A stretch of 64,000 nt of DNA from Larus michahellis (Eukaryota; Chordata; Aves; Charadriiformes; Laridae): assembly GCF_964199755.1 (NCBI RefSeq), contig NC_133900.1, positions 19,073,701 through 19,137,700 on the forward strand. Reading direction: 5' to 3'. Each line of letters begins with the position of its first letter. Within the stretch, counting starts at the first letter, position 1. Both the position numbers and the translations under genes were made by a program. This document shows, piece by piece, positions 61,585 to 64,000 of the stretch. The notes beneath the pieces are model-generated. The model was given only the letters and a program-made list of their open reading frames with translations. It did not search any database and had not been told where the DNA came from.

Positions 61585-64000
61585 GATATGAATTTCAACC
61601 AGCTTCTTGAAAAATTTTTCCAAGTTTTTAATTCATCAGCTTCACTATCCACATCCTCCTTCCCAGATCACTGTAAACAGTTTGTTGATCATTAAGGAAA
61701 TTGTTAACCCTGCAGCCAATATCTCTTTCGTTAATCTCGTAACAGAGGCTTTTCTGAACTAGCAATACATTTTATATCAGTTTCGCTTAAAAAAGTTAAC
61801 AAGGACGGAGCAGATTTATTGTTAGAAATTTATCTCTCTGTTGCATGCCTGTGATGTACAACAAACTTTGAGCAAGAACTGAAGTATTCTGAATATCACC
61901 GTCTACTGAAAACTGATAAAACCAGTAGGAAAGTTTTTTCAGTCTGTGGAAAAGCATTAAGCAAATACTTCATTATGAAAAAGCATTGTAAATTTTGCCT
62001 CAAATTTTCAAAGACCTTGCATATTTGGGAGCTTTGCTTCCTTGGTTTCTGTTGTCTTGCTTTTCTTCTGTAAATATACATAAGCAGAGAACACAAAATG
62101 TGTTTGGCTTAAACAGAATGGCAACTCTAAGTAAGTTATTTCAGTTTAAACATGATGAGATTTCAGATTATTGTGTCTATTAAATTAAATCCCACCTAAA
62201 TTTTGCTGACTTTAAGCTTTGTATCTAACTGACACCTTCCCATAAAAGTTCTCAGGTGGAAATACACGGAAATACATGGAAATGTTATTTTCCATGTTAT
62301 AAGAACTTCCTGCCTCTCCTATCAAAAGGGAAAAAGACTGAAAAGACATAACTGTTCACCAAATTCATTGTGCTGATAATCCCCTGAATTCCAATTTCGG
62401 TGTAGTTTTTATTGGTTGAGAAACTTAGTCAAGCTCTGCTCACAAATTATGTATTTAAGAACCAAGGACAGACGGTATCTTATGATCCATAATTACAAAT
62501 CAAGTCTTATAGAAGAACCTCTTCCTGTAACATTCTCATATTCTCTCAGCAATGTAGCTTTATGCAGGTTTTGTATCTCTAATATTACCTTTTTATTTCC
62601 CTAGGGACTGCATATTGTTAATCAAAAATAATTCAAAATATTCTCACAACAAATTCACGTTGACACTGCTGCGGCACCATCCCCACAGATATATTGCCAT
62701 GGCTTCATTAGGCTAATGAACATCCTTATAATTGTTACAATAAAGGCTATATCCTCTTAACCTCGAGTGGCTGCACAAATTTCTAACATGGTAGGTCTAC
62801 AAAATTTAGTATCACACCTAGACACAGCACCCCATACACAGAAGCAAAGGATGGTAAAATGGTGGAGAAAAGTAAAAGTCTTGCAGCTTTACAGCCTACT
62901 TAGCACTGGAATTGCTGAAAAAACAATCTTCTGAACAGAATCCAACTTAGCCACTTAGTCAAGTATGAAGTTGGGCTCACTATGTTCTTTAGCCAGTTGG
63001 TCACAAGAGATTCCTGTTCTGAATTATCCTCTGGAGGAGCATCCCAGTGTCTGCAGGCTACATAAAAAGCCCCCCAAAGATAAACTTCCTAACATAGGTA
63101 GGTAGTTTAGAATAAGGTACAGTGAGTGCTCTGACAAATGTGAAATGGAAAGCTCCAGAATCTTACAGTGTTAGAGCGGGAGCTCTACATGCTGGGCATC
63201 TCGACAGGTAAGAAGCAGTTCAGAAGAGATCAGCTAAAAGGCCAGATGATGGAGGCATCGTCTTCAAACACGTCAGATTTCACACAACAGTCTGTACTGC
63301 TTAATTAGTCTGCCTCCTTTCCCCAGGGAGTTTAAAATATTATAGCACTGTAGGAATCTAGATGCTCAACTCTTGCACTATTCAAACAAGGAGCGAACGT
63401 AGCGGCTCCTGCTGAAAATCAATTACAGTAGCTTGACGATTAACTAAAAAAACTGAATGCATATTTCCGTTATTTTTATACGCAATTCATTTTAGAATCC
63501 TAGAGCCTTTGGATATGTGGAGAGAAAATGAATGCAGGTCTGATGTTATTATTATATTCTTATTTTATCATAATGATTGATGACATTTATGACTGCTTCA
63601 AACTAGAAAGCACATCTCAGACTTCCAAAACTATGAAAAGCAACTAAAATGTGTCTGATGGAATGTTAGACACAAATCTATGACTTTTTAAAAAGCTTTG
63701 AATATTAATGGACACTTTCTAAAAAATTGTTTAAAATCTTATGAAACAGTAACTCTAATCACACCATGAACAAATTTGAGTTCTCCGTAATGACAAGAAA
63801 GTAGTAATTCTACCAAAGGATTTAGGATACTTTTAAAAGAGAAGAAACAGAAACACTCTTCTACCCTGAAAGTAAAGCTACCCTGATGCCCCTCCGGATC
63901 AACGTATTCTTAGATAACAAAATACCAGCCAAGAATGAGATTTGCATCTTCACTTCAGATTTCTCACACATGAACTTCTTTCCGCCTTATCAATGCAGCT
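61585..64000. other. AT-rich non-coding sequence
   Basis: No gene or transposon is recognised up to the window end. A 10-bp tandem repeat of GGAAATACAY lies at 62258-62283 (about 2.6 units). Open frames are 66 codons or fewer. Confidence 0.6.
62258..62283 (+). repeat. 10-bp tandem repeat, about 2.6 copies
   Basis: GGAAATACAC, GGAAATACAT and a partial GGAAAT follow one another. Small slippage expansion. Confidence 0.75.

Noticed and set aside
1..64000. CRISPR arrays, operons, phage or bacterial genes
   Set aside because: No regularly spaced direct repeats, no long coding frames, and vertebrate retroelements throughout.

Overview
The window looks like a gene-free, AT-rich stretch of bird nuclear DNA: intergenic desert or the inside of a very long intron. 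The avian call rests on interspersed repeats. There are two 5'-truncated CR1 LINE tails (24725-24968 on +, 27532-27990 on -), both ending in the avian CR1 hallmark built from ATTCTATG-like units. There is also a solo LTR of an endogenous retrovirus family that I recognise as widespread in bird genomes (17517-18018, - strand). A fourth, much older element is a decayed L2/L3-type LINE tail at about 50920-52295 (+), which still shows a piece of the reverse-transcriptase C-terminal region and a recognisable 3' UTR. These assignments come from remembered family sequences, not from a search.

Layout: 1-17516 is unique-looking sequence with a pyrimidine-rich tract (1481-1830), a textbook recursive-splice-type site (1343), a cluster of plus-strand splice signals including one well-formed 59-codon candidate exon (4199-4375), and small local duplications. 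17517-28000 carries the young repeats (LTR and two CR1 tails). 28000-50900 is AT-rich unique sequence with purine-rich tracts (about 30000-31190) and homopolymers. 50920-52295 is the ancient LINE. 52296-64000 is unique sequence with a degenerate minisatellite, a GC-rich patch (59281-59460) and a strong G-quadruplex motif (59910-59937).

No protein-coding gene, rRNA, tRNA, CRISPR array or bacterial-type feature is supported. All open frames are short. The only one with recognisable protein similarity (144 codons, 27612-28046, -) is the CR1 ORF2 tail. The next longest (134, 122, 111 and 111 codons) are within the range expected by chance for this length and composition. I found no convincing novel biological system. 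The items most worth a second look are the recursive-splice-type site, the candidate exon cluster and the ancient LINE relic.
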